DNA from: Bordetella parapertussis
GTDB taxonomy: Bacteria; Pseudomonadota; Gammaproteobacteria; Burkholderiales; Burkholderiaceae_B
NCBI GenBank assembly: GCA_945897365.1
Contig: CAMDFD010000017.1
Span: 1 to 64,000, forward strand
Reading direction: 5' to 3'
DNA: 64,000 nucleotides
The translations under genes and the position numbers were made by a program. Positions 34,504 through 43,394 of the stretch are shown here, in pieces (within the stretch, counting starts at the first letter, position 1; each line of letters begins with the position of its first letter). A model generated the notes under the pieces. The model did not search any database, was not told the origin of the DNA, and worked only from the letters and a program-made list of their open reading frames with translations.

Positions 34504-35547
34504 ATGCCAAGAACGCCTTCAATTTCCAGACCAACCCTGATAGATGTAGCCGCTCTTGCAGGTGTAGATGTGTCGACAGTTTCTCGTGTTCTTGCAGGCA
34601 ATATGCATCAACGTGTTGCAGAGGAAACAAGAGAGCGTATTCATCAGTGTGCCAAGCAGTTGGACTATCAGCCCAATATTACGGCACGAAGTCTGCGTGT
34701 GTCTCGCACGTTTTCTCTCGGTATTGCCGTGCCTCAGTTGGACAATCCCGTTTTTTCACAGATTATCATTGGGGCTGAGCGCGGCGCACGCGAGTACGGC
34801 TATTCCTTGCTGATCGCCCATATCGAAGAGGGCGCTGCTGACGATGATGCGTATGCACGTCTCGCAAGCACGAATAGGGTCGATGGACTTTTGGTCACAA
34901 CACTCGATGATAATAGTGTTGTGTTGAAAGCCGCTAAAAAAGCAAAAGTGCCTTTCGTGCTACTCAATCGCTCGGCACAGGGAGTTCGTAACTCTATTTA
35001 CTTTGATAGTGCAGCAGCTGCAAGAATGGCAGTTGAGCATTTGATCAAGCTTGGCCATCGTCGGATTGCACATCTTTCCGGTCAACTTAATCCTTCAACC
35101 GGGATTGGTCGATTTGCCGGCTATCGCGATGCTTTACTGGATGCTGGCATTCCCTATGACCAAGATCTTGTTGCTGTTTCAGGTTACACCATCAAAGGTG
35201 GCGCAGACGCGATGCATGAAATACTCAGAAAAAATACACGTCTACCTACGGCAGTATTTCCAATTACCCTTTCCGCTGCCACAGGGGCGCTGATGGCATT
35301 ACATCAGCATGGTATTCGCGTACCAGAAGATATGTCCCTCGCAACTGTACATGATGGTCCGATCGCTCAAGTCATGTATCCGCCCTTGACGACAGTACAA
35401 ATGCCTGTTGAGCAGATGGGATATGACGGCGTTGTGAGCCTGATTGAACTCATTCAGGGGAGACGTAAAAGTGTAGATATAAAAATGTCTCCCCAACAGT
35501 TAATCATTAGGGGTTCAACAACCAGTCCAGCTGTGGCTGCTGATTGA
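34504..35547 (+). CDS. LacI-family transcriptional regulator
   Basis: A 347-residue regulator. The DNA-binding part is TLIDVAALAGVDVSTVSRVL at residues 11-30, with the hinge helix near PNITARSLR. A periplasmic-binding-protein-like sensor domain follows (LGIAVPQLDNPVFSQIIIGAE, MAVEHLIKLGHRRIAHLSG, landmarks only). It converges on the large minus-strand catabolic operon. Palindromes with a central CG, as LacI proteins prefer, lie before both operons at 44951 and 49968, so it probably represses them until a sugar- or polyol-like inducer appears. Confidence 0.93.
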   Translation: MPRTPSISRPTLIDVAALAGVDVSTVSRVLAGNMHQRVAEETRERIHQCAKQLDYQPNITARSLRVSRTFSLGIAVPQLDNPVFSQIIIGAERGAREYGYSLLIAHIEEGAADDDAYARLASTNRVDGLLVTTLDDNSVVLKAAKKAKVPFVLLNRSAQGVRNSIYFDSAAAARMAVEHLIKLGHRRIAHLSGQLNPSTGIGRFAGYRDALLDAGIPYDQDLVAVSGYTIKGGADAMHEILRKNTRLPTAVFPITLSAATGALMALHQHGIRVPEDMSLATVHDGPIAQVMYPPLTTVQMPVEQMGYDGVVSLIELIQGRRKSVDIKMSPQQLIIRGSTTSPAVAAD

Positions 35548-36645
35548 TCATCCTCTCAATTTTTTGCCTAATTCATCCGCACTTTTAATGCAAACTGCAA
35601 TCCTGTTCGCATCGGCAGGTGGGTCAATATTTCCGATATAAGGTGCAGCGATTGTCAACGTAGCCATTTCCATGATTTCTTCTTGTGTGGTGTTTGGTGC
35701 GCCAAGCTGAGTCAGTGTGACTGGTAAGTCGATTGATTGACAAAAGCGTGCATGAGTATAGATTTCATCCATTGATCGGTTTTCAGCAAAGAGCTGTACG
35801 ATCGAGCCAAAGGCAACAAGCTCACCATGCAGGAATTTACTCATGCCAGGATGCGCAGTGAACCCTCTGGTGAGTGCGTGTGAGATAGACAAGCCACCGC
35901 TCTCAAAACCAAGTCCGCTAAGTAGCACAGTAGCTTCAATGGCTCTTTCAACATTTTCGTCTGATGTGCCATGCTGTTTGAGATGTAAAAGAGCCGGTAA
36001 ACCAAACTCTAAAATGGTTTCATAACAACGATCGGCAAGTAACCTTGCCGTGGCCAATGATTGCGTACCAAAAAAGTTTTTACCGCCTGCAAGATAGCAC
36101 TGCTGAGCTTCAAATTTTTTGCTCAATGCATCGCCTAGTCCTGCAGAAAAAAACCGAGTAGGTGCACGCGCGATAATGCTGCTATCAACAAGGACTACAT
36201 CAGGATTTCTAGTGAGTATGTCAACCCCAGCGACTCGATGCTGTTTGTCGTAAAGCACAATGAGTCTGCTAGTCGGAGAATCATTCGAGGCAATCGTCGG
36301 AATAATGATTAATCTAAGGTTGTGAGCTTTAGAAAGTCCCTTTGCTGTATCAATTGTTTTTCCGCCTCCAAAACCGATGATGACATCATCGCGAGTTGGA
36401 TCGATGTCAACAGCAAGCATTGAAATAGCTTGCGCAGAGCATTCTCCCTCAAACCTCAAGATCTTTGGAACGATGCCCACTTCATGCAAAGGAGATACGA
36501 TCGCGTCGCCTGCAGCCTCACGTACGATATCGTCCATAAGGATCACTGGATTTTTAACTTGAAATTCTTGAAGCAACTCTGGAAGGTGTGAAATTGCCTG
36601 AGGGCCTTGAATATATCGTCCTGGAAAGCCAATTGTTTTAATCAT
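35548..36645 (-). CDS. Iron-containing / glycerol-dehydrogenase-family (GldA-like) oxidoreductase
   Basis: A 365-residue NAD-dependent polyol dehydrogenase. GFGGGKTIDTAKGL binds NAD, IIIPTIASNDSPTS follows, and the metal ligands are the Asp of AGLGDALSK and the His residues of LSISHALTRG and KFLHGELVAFG. Family members oxidise glycerol, glycerol 1-phosphate or related polyols. Its ATG directly abuts the SDR stop. It is last of the operon that includes the kinase and importer. Confidence 0.88.
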   Translation of the reverse strand: MIKTIGFPGRYIQGPQAISHLPELLQEFQVKNPVILMDDIVREAAGDAIVSPLHEVGIVPKILRFEGECSAQAISMLAVDIDPTRDDVIIGFGGGKTIDTAKGLSKAHNLRLIIIPTIASNDSPTSRLIVLYDKQHRVAGVDILTRNPDVVLVDSSIIARAPTRFFSAGLGDALSKKFEAQQCYLAGGKNFFGTQSLATARLLADRCYETILEFGLPALLHLKQHGTSDENVERAIEATVLLSGLGFESGGLSISHALTRGFTAHPGMSKFLHGELVAFGSIVQLFAENRSMDEIYTHARFCQSIDLPVTLTQLGAPNTTQEEIMEMATLTIAAPYIGNIDPPADANRIAVCIKSADELGKKLRG

Positions 36646-37416
36646 TTAATTTCCCCAGTAATAGTCTCGTCTTCCGCCATCCATGCAAATTAATTCGCCA
36701 TTAATAAATGCCGCCTGCATAGAGCAGAGAAATACAACTAAAGCAGCCACTTCACTGGGTTTACAGGTTCTTCCGACTGGATTTTGTTTGGCTAATAAAT
36801 GACGCATTTCCTGGGAAAACTGAGCGATAAGTTCTGTCTCAACATATCCTGGTGCAAGGGCATTAGCGGTGATCCCCGCAGGTCCTACTTCTTTTGCAAG
36901 TGTTTGTGTAAAGCCTTGAATCCCCGCTTTTGCCGCAGCATAGTGTGACACCCCCGGGCGACCACCTCCAGTAAAGTTCATAGAGGACATATTGATGATT
37001 CTCCCGAAATGATTCTTCTCCATGTGAGGAATCACAGCGCGAGACCATAAAAAAGTACTTTTCATATGTGAATGAATCATCGAGTCCCATGCTTCAACGG
37101 GCATATCCGCCACTTGATATGCGGGCTTGACACCGATTCCAGCATTGTTGACCAGTATGTCAATTTGACCTAATTGAGTTGCCACCTCATGAGTAATCCT
37201 TGCAACGGTTGCTTCATCGGTTGCATCGCCAATAAATCCATAAGCATCAACCCCGTCAGCACGCAAAACTTTAACTGCATGCTCACAAGCAAGTCGATCG
37301 ATTTCATTGATTGCGATTCTGACGCCTTCAGCTCCCAGTGCCTGTGCATCAGCAAAGCCAATCCCACGCGCACCACCGGTGATCAAGGCAACTTTATCTT
37401 TTAAACCGAAATCCAT
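36646..37416 (-). CDS. Classical SDR oxidoreductase, polyol/sugar type
   Basis: A 256-residue SDR. VALITGGARGIGFA binds cofactor, VNNAGIGV follows strand 4, and YAAAKAGIQGFT supplies the intact Tyr/Lys pair; FINGELICMDGG is the C-terminal signature. It probably oxidises or reduces a polyol intermediate. It lies just after the MalG-type permease (3-base gap) and before the GldA-like gene. Confidence 0.9.
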   Translation of the reverse strand: MDFGLKDKVALITGGARGIGFADAQALGAEGVRIAINEIDRLACEHAVKVLRADGVDAYGFIGDATDEATVARITHEVATQLGQIDILVNNAGIGVKPAYQVADMPVEAWDSMIHSHMKSTFLWSRAVIPHMEKNHFGRIINMSSMNFTGGGRPGVSHYAAAKAGIQGFTQTLAKEVGPAGITANALAPGYVETELIAQFSQEMRHLLAKQNPVGRTCKPSEVAALVVFLCSMQAAFINGELICMDGGRRDYYWGN

Positions 37417-37419
37417 TTT

Positions 37420-38253
37420 TTATCCTTTGACTGCACCAGCGGCCAGACCCTTGATGAAATACTTGCTTAAGAACATAAATAAAATAAAAAGAGGCAGGGT
37501 AATCATTGTGGCTCCGGCCATTAGCTCGCCCCAGCGAGCATCAAACGAGCCGATAATTGAAGCAAGCCCAACAGGAAGGGTCTTATTTGCGTCGCTATTG
37601 ACCAAGATAAAGGAAAAGACATAGTCGGTCCACGAGAGCAAAAAAGAAAAGATAGATACAGTCACAATGCCAGGAAGTGAAAGAGGTAACACGACCCGTA
37701 CAAAGGCACCGGCTCTCGAACAACCATCCACCATCGCTGCTTCTTCAAGGTCAAATGGCATGACTTTGAAAAACCCCCAGAGCATCCACACGCCTAGCGG
37801 GATAGATAGGGTGCAGTGTGCAAGCACAACTGCGATGAGGTGGTCTGCAAATCCGATTTTGGCAAAAATAGATAACAAGGGAATCGCTAACAACAAAGGA
37901 GGAAACATATAAGCGTAGAGCATGCTGCCAATCATCGCTGTTTTACCTGGGATACGGTAGCGTGTGACGACGTAGGCAATAATCACCGACACAACAAGTG
38001 TGATTGCAACCACAGACAATGCAACGAAAATACTATTGGCAAATTGCAGAGGGTAGTCGGTTAACTCTAGCAAGTTGCGGTATGAGGTGAAATTCCAGTC
38101 GATATTTTTAGGAAAAAGCTCGGGCTTACCAAATAGTTCTTTCTCTGGTCGTAAGCTTGAGACAATCATCCAATAGATTGGGAAAAAAGACCACAATCCC
38201 AACAATACGGCTGCAATAAGGATTCCCGCACGCGCAACCAAACTTTTTTTCAT
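37420..38253 (-). CDS. ABC sugar importer permease, MalG/UgpE type
   Basis: A 277-residue membrane protein with about six helices and the EAA loop VMPFDLEEAAMVDGCSRAGAF preceding LPLSLPGIVTVSIF. It pairs with the MalF-type permease, overlapping by four bases, and forms the CUT1-type importer with the receptor at 39139 and the ATPase at 40471. Confidence 0.93.
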   Translation of the reverse strand: MKKSLVARAGILIAAVLLGLWSFFPIYWMIVSSLRPEKELFGKPELFPKNIDWNFTSYRNLLELTDYPLQFANSIFVALSVVAITLVVSVIIAYVVTRYRIPGKTAMIGSMLYAYMFPPLLLAIPLLSIFAKIGFADHLIAVVLAHCTLSIPLGVWMLWGFFKVMPFDLEEAAMVDGCSRAGAFVRVVLPLSLPGIVTVSIFSFLLSWTDYVFSFILVNSDANKTLPVGLASIIGSFDARWGELMAGATMITLPLFILFMFLSKYFIKGLAAGAVKG

Positions 38254-39137
38254 GTGCGCTGATCCTTTTCTTCTAAAGGGTAAAAATGAAAATAAACGAT
38301 AATCAGTATCGATAGCACTGCAAAAGAGAGCGTGGCGACGGCAGCACCACCTCCTACGTCATATTGCGCGAATGCTCGGCGATACGCCATGACTGGGAGA
38401 TGCTCTGTCGCTCCAAGTGGCCCCCCCTTTGTTAGCAGCCAGATGATGTCAAACTTATTGAACATCCAAATACTGCGAAGCAAAATAATGACAACTAGCA
38501 TGGGCATCAGCATAGGGATGGTGATATGCCAGAAACGTGCCCATGGGCCAGCACAATCAACCCGAGCGGCTTCATAAAGCGACTTTGGTACTGTTTGCAA
38601 GGCAGCCAAAAAAGAAACGGTGACAAAGGGCGTCCACGTCCATACGCTTGCGACCACAACGACACCCATTGCGATCACAGGATTTTCAAACCACGCAGGA
38701 CGTCCTATTCCTATTTGTTCTGCCCAAATGGTCAGTAAACCAAGACTTCCATCCAGCAGCCATTGAAAAGCAACAGCAACGACTACGGTAGGAAGTAAGT
38801 AAGGAAGAATCGCCAAACCCCGAATGACAGGTCTACCCCAGAAGGGTTGGTCAAGTAGAAGTGCACAGGCAATTCCTAGCACGAGCTGTAGAGAAATTGT
38901 AAGCAGGGCGAAGACAATCCCCACACCAAAAGCACGCCAGAAGGCAAACTCTGAGAGTACCTGTGCATAGTTAGCAAGCCCGACCCATTTGCTTTCTGAA
39001 ACGAAGGACTCAGATTTATACAGACTCAAGTGCATGGCATGCAAAACCGGCACAAGAATCAGTAGCAGAGTTAACGCAATGCATGCGACAAAGGCTGCAA
39101 GCAGCCATTTGTCGCTAGAAGTACGAAATGAGTTCAT
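38250..39137 (-). CDS. ABC sugar importer permease, MalF/UgpA type
   Basis: A 295-residue permease with six helices and EAA loop VPKSLYEAARVDCAGPWARF. I choose ATG 39137, which follows the receptor stop by one base; an ATG at 39179 would overlap the receptor gene by 41 bases and add residues not resembling a membrane start. Confidence 0.92.
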   Translation of the reverse strand: MNSFRTSSDKWLLAAFVACIALTLLLILVPVLHAMHLSLYKSESFVSESKWVGLANYAQVLSEFAFWRAFGVGIVFALLTISLQLVLGIACALLLDQPFWGRPVIRGLAILPYLLPTVVVAVAFQWLLDGSLGLLTIWAEQIGIGRPAWFENPVIAMGVVVVASVWTWTPFVTVSFLAALQTVPKSLYEAARVDCAGPWARFWHITIPMLMPMLVVIILLRSIWMFNKFDIIWLLTKGGPLGATEHLPVMAYRRAFAQYDVGGGAAVATLSFAVLSILIIVYFHFYPLEEKDQRT

Positions 39138-39138
39138 C

Positions 39139-40440
39139 TTAGCCAAGAACAGTTCTGTATTTTTTAGCCATGATTTCAAGAGCTTCCGATGCCGGCAACC
39201 CCTTTACCATCACGTTTTGTAACGCATCACAGATTGCAAATGTCTCGAACATTTTCGGTGGTCGCAAATCAATTGAAGGACCCTCAGTATCAATCGATTT
39301 AATAATGATGTCTTTTCTGGTGAGTAAGCTTTTCATGAAGGCAACCAGATCGGCATGTTTTTCAATCAAAGGATGTGCTCTCCAGCGTGGATCATCATAA
39401 ATATCCATACGTGGTGGTTGAAAATGAAGTGGGGCGGAATGCAGGAAATTAATATAGTGACGCTCTGTGAACCACTCCATGAATTTCACAGATTCATCTT
39501 TCATGGGCGTATTCAAAATTACCCATCCGTCGTAGCCGTGATTAACAGCCTGTGCCTTGCCCGCGCTATCTGGATACATAAAAAAACCAGTATTAGCGAC
39601 TAAGGCGGGCGCTTTGTCTTCTAGTACCTCCATTAACCTGCCTGCATAAGGCGCATGTGCAATTTGTCCACCTGAATATTGACCCAGTACCGTTCCAAAA
39701 AGTGCCTGCGTCATACCTTGAGGCATACTTGGTGATAGCTTTTTCATGTATTCGAGGTAGGCAATCACCTTGGGTTTCATTTGGGCGTTATCCAAGATCA
39801 GCTTGAAATTATCATCAAGCATGCTGACGCCTTCCGCCCACATGTTGCCAAGAGACATCCACTGAGTTGCAGAGTTCGCACCAAGCGGCATACTGATACC
39901 GAATTTTCCATCGCCAGTCAGGACTTTTGCATTTTCTTGCATTTGATCCCAAGTCGTTGGAACCTTTAGACCCTTCTGTTGATATAAATCCTTGCGGTAA
40001 TACATCCAGCAGAAGTTATAGTCATAGGGGTACCAATAATTTTCACCTTTAATCGGAAATAGGATTCTGGGACCCCATTCATATTTACTGACTAGTTTTG
40101 TGATCGGAACGAGCTTGCCAGCCTCCGCAAGCAAAAGAACATGTCCGGCAAATGCAAGCGTACTGATGTCGTAAGGTGTTCCTGCAGCGATCGAAGCTTG
40201 TGTCTTGCTAAATGCGTCATCTGGTGGAACCGTATCAATGATGACTTTGATACCAGTCTGCTTTTCATATTCTGCCGCTGCAACACGAAGCACTCTGACT
40301 GAATCTCGACCTGGTTCGGCATTTAAAAATCGAATCGATTTTTGCTGTGCGTGTACCGCAGGTGAGCCAGTCAGTGCTAGAGTCGCCCCTGCAACTGCCG
40401 TCTTTAATACAGTACGACGATTAAATACTGAGTTTTTCAT
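39139..40440 (-). CDS. ABC extracellular solute-binding protein family 1, Tat-exported
   Basis: A 433-residue periplasmic receptor. NRRTVLKTAVAGATLAL is a twin-arginine signal; the mature protein starts near AQQKSIRF. It resembles UgpB/MalE-type receptors (YEKQTGIKVIIDTVPPDDAF, KFMEWFTERHYINFLHSAPLHFQPPR, landmarks only). It captures a sugar, polyol or glycerol-phosphate-like compound for the CUT1 importer. Export by Tat fits a receptor folded before export. Start ATG 40440. Confidence 0.9.
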   Translation of the reverse strand: MKNSVFNRRTVLKTAVAGATLALTGSPAVHAQQKSIRFLNAEPGRDSVRVLRVAAAEYEKQTGIKVIIDTVPPDDAFSKTQASIAAGTPYDISTLAFAGHVLLLAEAGKLVPITKLVSKYEWGPRILFPIKGENYWYPYDYNFCWMYYRKDLYQQKGLKVPTTWDQMQENAKVLTGDGKFGISMPLGANSATQWMSLGNMWAEGVSMLDDNFKLILDNAQMKPKVIAYLEYMKKLSPSMPQGMTQALFGTVLGQYSGGQIAHAPYAGRLMEVLEDKAPALVANTGFFMYPDSAGKAQAVNHGYDGWVILNTPMKDESVKFMEWFTERHYINFLHSAPLHFQPPRMDIYDDPRWRAHPLIEKHADLVAFMKSLLTRKDIIIKSIDTEGPSIDLRPPKMFETFAICDALQNVMVKGLPASEALEIMAKKYRTVLG

Positions 40441-40470
40441 TTATGTCTCCTGTGATGGTCTTTTTATGAA

Positions 40471-41562
40471 CTACGCTAAATTGATGCCAGTTTCAGCATC
40501 GAAAATATGAATATGTCTAAGATCTAAATAAAGGCGGTCGACTGCTTCTTCGTGAGCATGAGTTTGTCTACCTGAAAGAACACGTAACTTGATATCCTTT
40601 GGACTATCTACAAGCTTATAAACAGTGAGAGTATTGGCTCCCATTTGCTCAACGAGTAAGACCGATGCGTTCACGGCAGAACTGCCGTTATCTGTCAGGC
40701 TGACATGCTCCGGCCTAATTCCCAAAATTACTTTTTGATGATTAAGTACTTTTGGTGCTTTTTTCGTCTCAATCTCAAGGTTGATATCTTGATAAATAAA
40801 TCTCAACGCACCATCTAAATAAGTCAGTTCACCAGGTATCTGATTCATCTCTGGTGCACCAATAAAACCAGCAACAAAGATATTTGCGGGGTTGTCATAA
40901 ACATCCAGCGGCTTTCCAACCTGTTGAATCTTCCCTTGATTCATAATGACGATGCGGTCGCCAAGTGTCATTGCCTCAACTTGATCATGCGTGACGTAAA
41001 CCATGTTTGTACCGACACGTTTATGAAGTTGGGCGAGTTCTTCACGCATTCGGACACGTAATTTCGCATCAAGATTAGAAAGTGGTTCGTCTAGAAGAAA
41101 GGCTTCAGGAGACCTGACTAAGGCTCGGCCAAGCGAAACGCGTTGCATCTGCCCACCAGATAGTTGGCGTGGTTTTCGTTCAAGAAGATTTTCAATATTT
41201 AACATTTCTGCAGCCCACTGTACTTTTTTCTGTATTTCGGCAGCAGGTGTTTTGCGCATGCGTAATCCAAAAGCCAGATTTTCATAGACTGATTTATGAG
41301 GATAGAGCGCATAATTCTGGAAAACCATTGCAATATTTCTTTCTCCAGGCTGGAGATTCGTGACTTCTTTTTCTGCAATAAAAATCTGACCGTCTGAAAC
41401 TTCTTCGAGTCCAGCGATCATTCTTAAAGTCGTAGATTTCCCACATCCTGAGGGTCCTACGAGAACGATAAATTCTCCATCAGCCATTTCGAGATCAAAG
41501 TTTTCTACAACAGCTTGTTGACCATATCGTTTGCTGACGTTTTTAAGTGTGATGGTTCCCAT
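40471..41562 (-). CDS. ABC sugar importer ATPase, MalK/UgpC type
   Basis: A 363-residue ATPase. Walker A GPSGCGKST is at residues 36-44, the signature is LSGGQMQRVSLGRAL and Walker B AFLLDEPLSNLD. A C-terminal regulatory OB-type domain (from about residue 240) contains LGIRPEHVSL, typical of CUT1 ATPases. It serves the importer encoded downstream and lies five bases after the kinase gene. Confidence 0.94.
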   Translation of the reverse strand: MGTITLKNVSKRYGQQAVVENFDLEMADGEFIVLVGPSGCGKSTTLRMIAGLEEVSDGQIFIAEKEVTNLQPGERNIAMVFQNYALYPHKSVYENLAFGLRMRKTPAAEIQKKVQWAAEMLNIENLLERKPRQLSGGQMQRVSLGRALVRSPEAFLLDEPLSNLDAKLRVRMREELAQLHKRVGTNMVYVTHDQVEAMTLGDRIVIMNQGKIQQVGKPLDVYDNPANIFVAGFIGAPEMNQIPGELTYLDGALRFIYQDINLEIETKKAPKVLNHQKVILGIRPEHVSLTDNGSSAVNASVLLVEQMGANTLTVYKLVDSPKDIKLRVLSGRQTHAHEEAVDRLYLDLRHIHIFDAETGINLA

Positions 41563-41567
41563 CTCGA

Positions 41568-43073
41568 TCAGCCTGTGAGCTTGGATAAGGCATGGTTAAC
41601 TTGCTCTAGACCTTTTTGAGCGTCTTTATAAATCTCAAACAACTTGTCATAAAACACAACTAACTCTGGTTCTGGTAATGCACGATCAATAATTTTTGCG
41701 CAATCTAATGCCGCACGCTGCTCACTTTCAAAGACACCAATTCCTACGCCAGCAATGAGTGCAGCACCAAAGGAAGCGTCAGTTGTTTCAGGTAACAAGA
41801 TTTCAATATTTAGAATATTGGCAACAATTTGTCGCCAAATCGTACTTTTTGAACCGCCTCCAATAATGCGAGCGCGCTTGATATCCATCCCCCGTGCTCT
41901 AAATTGTTCGAGTACATCGCGTAGGGAAAATGCGATTCCTTCATACAGTGCCCGCGCAAAGTGAGCTTTATCGTGACGAAACCCGATTCCGACAAAATCT
42001 GCTTTTAATAGCGGATCCCAATAAGGTGCTCTTTCTCCTTGTAGGTACGGGTGAAAAAGTAAGCCTTCAGACCCAGGTTTAATTGTTCCGGCCAGGCGGT
42101 CCATTTCAGCAAATGCTTGACTACCACTTAGTCCATCTGTCATGAAAAATTTATCACGCAACCAGCGATGTGCCGAGGCACAGCTATTTGTTCCAGAGAT
42201 TGCATACCAGAGGCCTGGGATAGCGAGTGGATAGTTGATGAGTGTCTCGTGTATGTGCGGTCGGTCGATCACCACACTCACGGTACCTGCTGTCGCAAGT
42301 TTGATCGTTCCATCTCCAGGTGCAATTGAACCCGCACCAAATGTCTCGATAGAGGTATCCGAAGTGCCACATACGACGGGCGTACCTTGACATAAACCTG
42401 TAGCACGCGCTGCTGCTTCTGTCACGCTTCCGACAATAGACGTCGGATGAACAAGCGGTGGTAGAGTGGAAATATCCCAGTTTGCTAACTGACATAATTC
42501 GTTTGACCAGGTATCCATTTTTGGATCAAAGAGCAGCGTTCCAACAGCCTCGGTTCGGTCAGTTTCCCAAGTCCCTGTCAGACGAGATCTGAGCCAGTCT
42601 TTTGCAACATATACACGTGCGGTCTTTTTGACTGCATCTGGTTCGTGTCGTGTTAACCATAAAAACTGTGGAAGGGTCCAGGTCGGAGCAGGACGATTAA
42701 AACCAAGCTCAAGAATCCTTGCCCCGTTTTGTTCGAATAGCTCGCGTGATTCTTCACCGCTTCGTTGATCATTCCAGAGAATAGCTGGCCTAACAAGATG
42801 TCCTGCCTGATCCTCAAGGACAGGCGTATGAGCGCCTGCGCTAAAAGATATTGCTGCGATCTGTGAAGCCTGAATACCGGCTTCCTGGATTGCTCTGGGA
42901 ACGGTATTGCATACAGCGCGCCACCAGTCCATCGGATCTTGTTCGCTCCACCGCGGATATGGCGAGTGGGTCGTGATGTCCATACTTGCGCTTCCACACA
43001 CTTTGCCCGTGGAATCTATGATCATGGTTTTAAGACTACCAGCTCCAATATCAATACCCATCAGCCATTTCAT
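41568..43073 (-). CDS. FGGY-family carbohydrate kinase, xylulokinase-like
   Basis: A 501-residue sugar kinase. MGIDIGAGSLKTMIID is the first phosphate loop, TPVVCGTSDTSIETFGAG the second, and ARIIGGGSKSTIWRQIVANIL the adenosine region. The likely catalytic Asp is in ILWNDQRSGEES. FGGY kinases phosphorylate xylulose, glycerol, ribulose and similar compounds, and here would activate the imported compound or its oxidation product. It is upstream of the ATPase gene in the same operon. Confidence 0.9.
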   Translation of the reverse strand: MKWLMGIDIGAGSLKTMIIDSTGKVCGSASMDITTHSPYPRWSEQDPMDWWRAVCNTVPRAIQEAGIQASQIAAISFSAGAHTPVLEDQAGHLVRPAILWNDQRSGEESRELFEQNGARILELGFNRPAPTWTLPQFLWLTRHEPDAVKKTARVYVAKDWLRSRLTGTWETDRTEAVGTLLFDPKMDTWSNELCQLANWDISTLPPLVHPTSIVGSVTEAAARATGLCQGTPVVCGTSDTSIETFGAGSIAPGDGTIKLATAGTVSVVIDRPHIHETLINYPLAIPGLWYAISGTNSCASAHRWLRDKFFMTDGLSGSQAFAEMDRLAGTIKPGSEGLLFHPYLQGERAPYWDPLLKADFVGIGFRHDKAHFARALYEGIAFSLRDVLEQFRARGMDIKRARIIGGGSKSTIWRQIVANILNIEILLPETTDASFGAALIAGVGIGVFESEQRAALDCAKIIDRALPEPELVVFYDKLFEIYKDAQKGLEQVNHALSKLTG

Positions 43074-43113
43074 ATCAGCATTTCCTTATTTACAACATAG
43101 CGGGAAAGTAGAG

Positions 43114-43392
43114 TTAACTCTGCAGGTTTTGTAGGGCAACATCAAGTACTTTGGGCATATTCAGGCTATAGGTGCAATGGTTGACACTGGCATTCACCGC
43201 GTCCCGCCGAGCAAGTGCTTCACGCGTCTGCTCATCTAGACTGAGTCGTCCTTGCAATACAGCCAAGGTAATTAAAGATAGCGCCGACGGCGTTTGGGTT
43301 TCGATTTGTGGCCCTGCTGTCTGGTAACTGGGTCGACATGTATTGGGGCAGAATGCGCAAATTGTCAGATCTTTTATCGTTTGCTTCATCAT
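43114..43392 (-). CDS. Small CxxCxxxC protein, possible Fe-S partner of the FAD enzyme
   Basis: A 92-residue protein that I do not recognise firmly. The N-terminal ICAFCPNTCRPSY gives Cys in a CxxCxxxC spacing, like the start of (Fe-S)-binding subunits beside GlcD-type oxidases, but no further cysteines complete a ferredoxin motif except Cys near position 74. The rest is predicted helical (LSLDEQTREALARRDAVNAS). It starts two bases after the FAD-enzyme stop and precedes the kinase, so a shared role with the FAD enzyme is plausible. Confidence 0.6.
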   Translation of the reverse strand: MMKQTIKDLTICAFCPNTCRPSYQTAGPQIETQTPSALSLITLAVLQGRLSLDEQTREALARRDAVNASVNHCTYSLNMPKVLDVALQNLQS

Positions 43393-43394
43393 GA

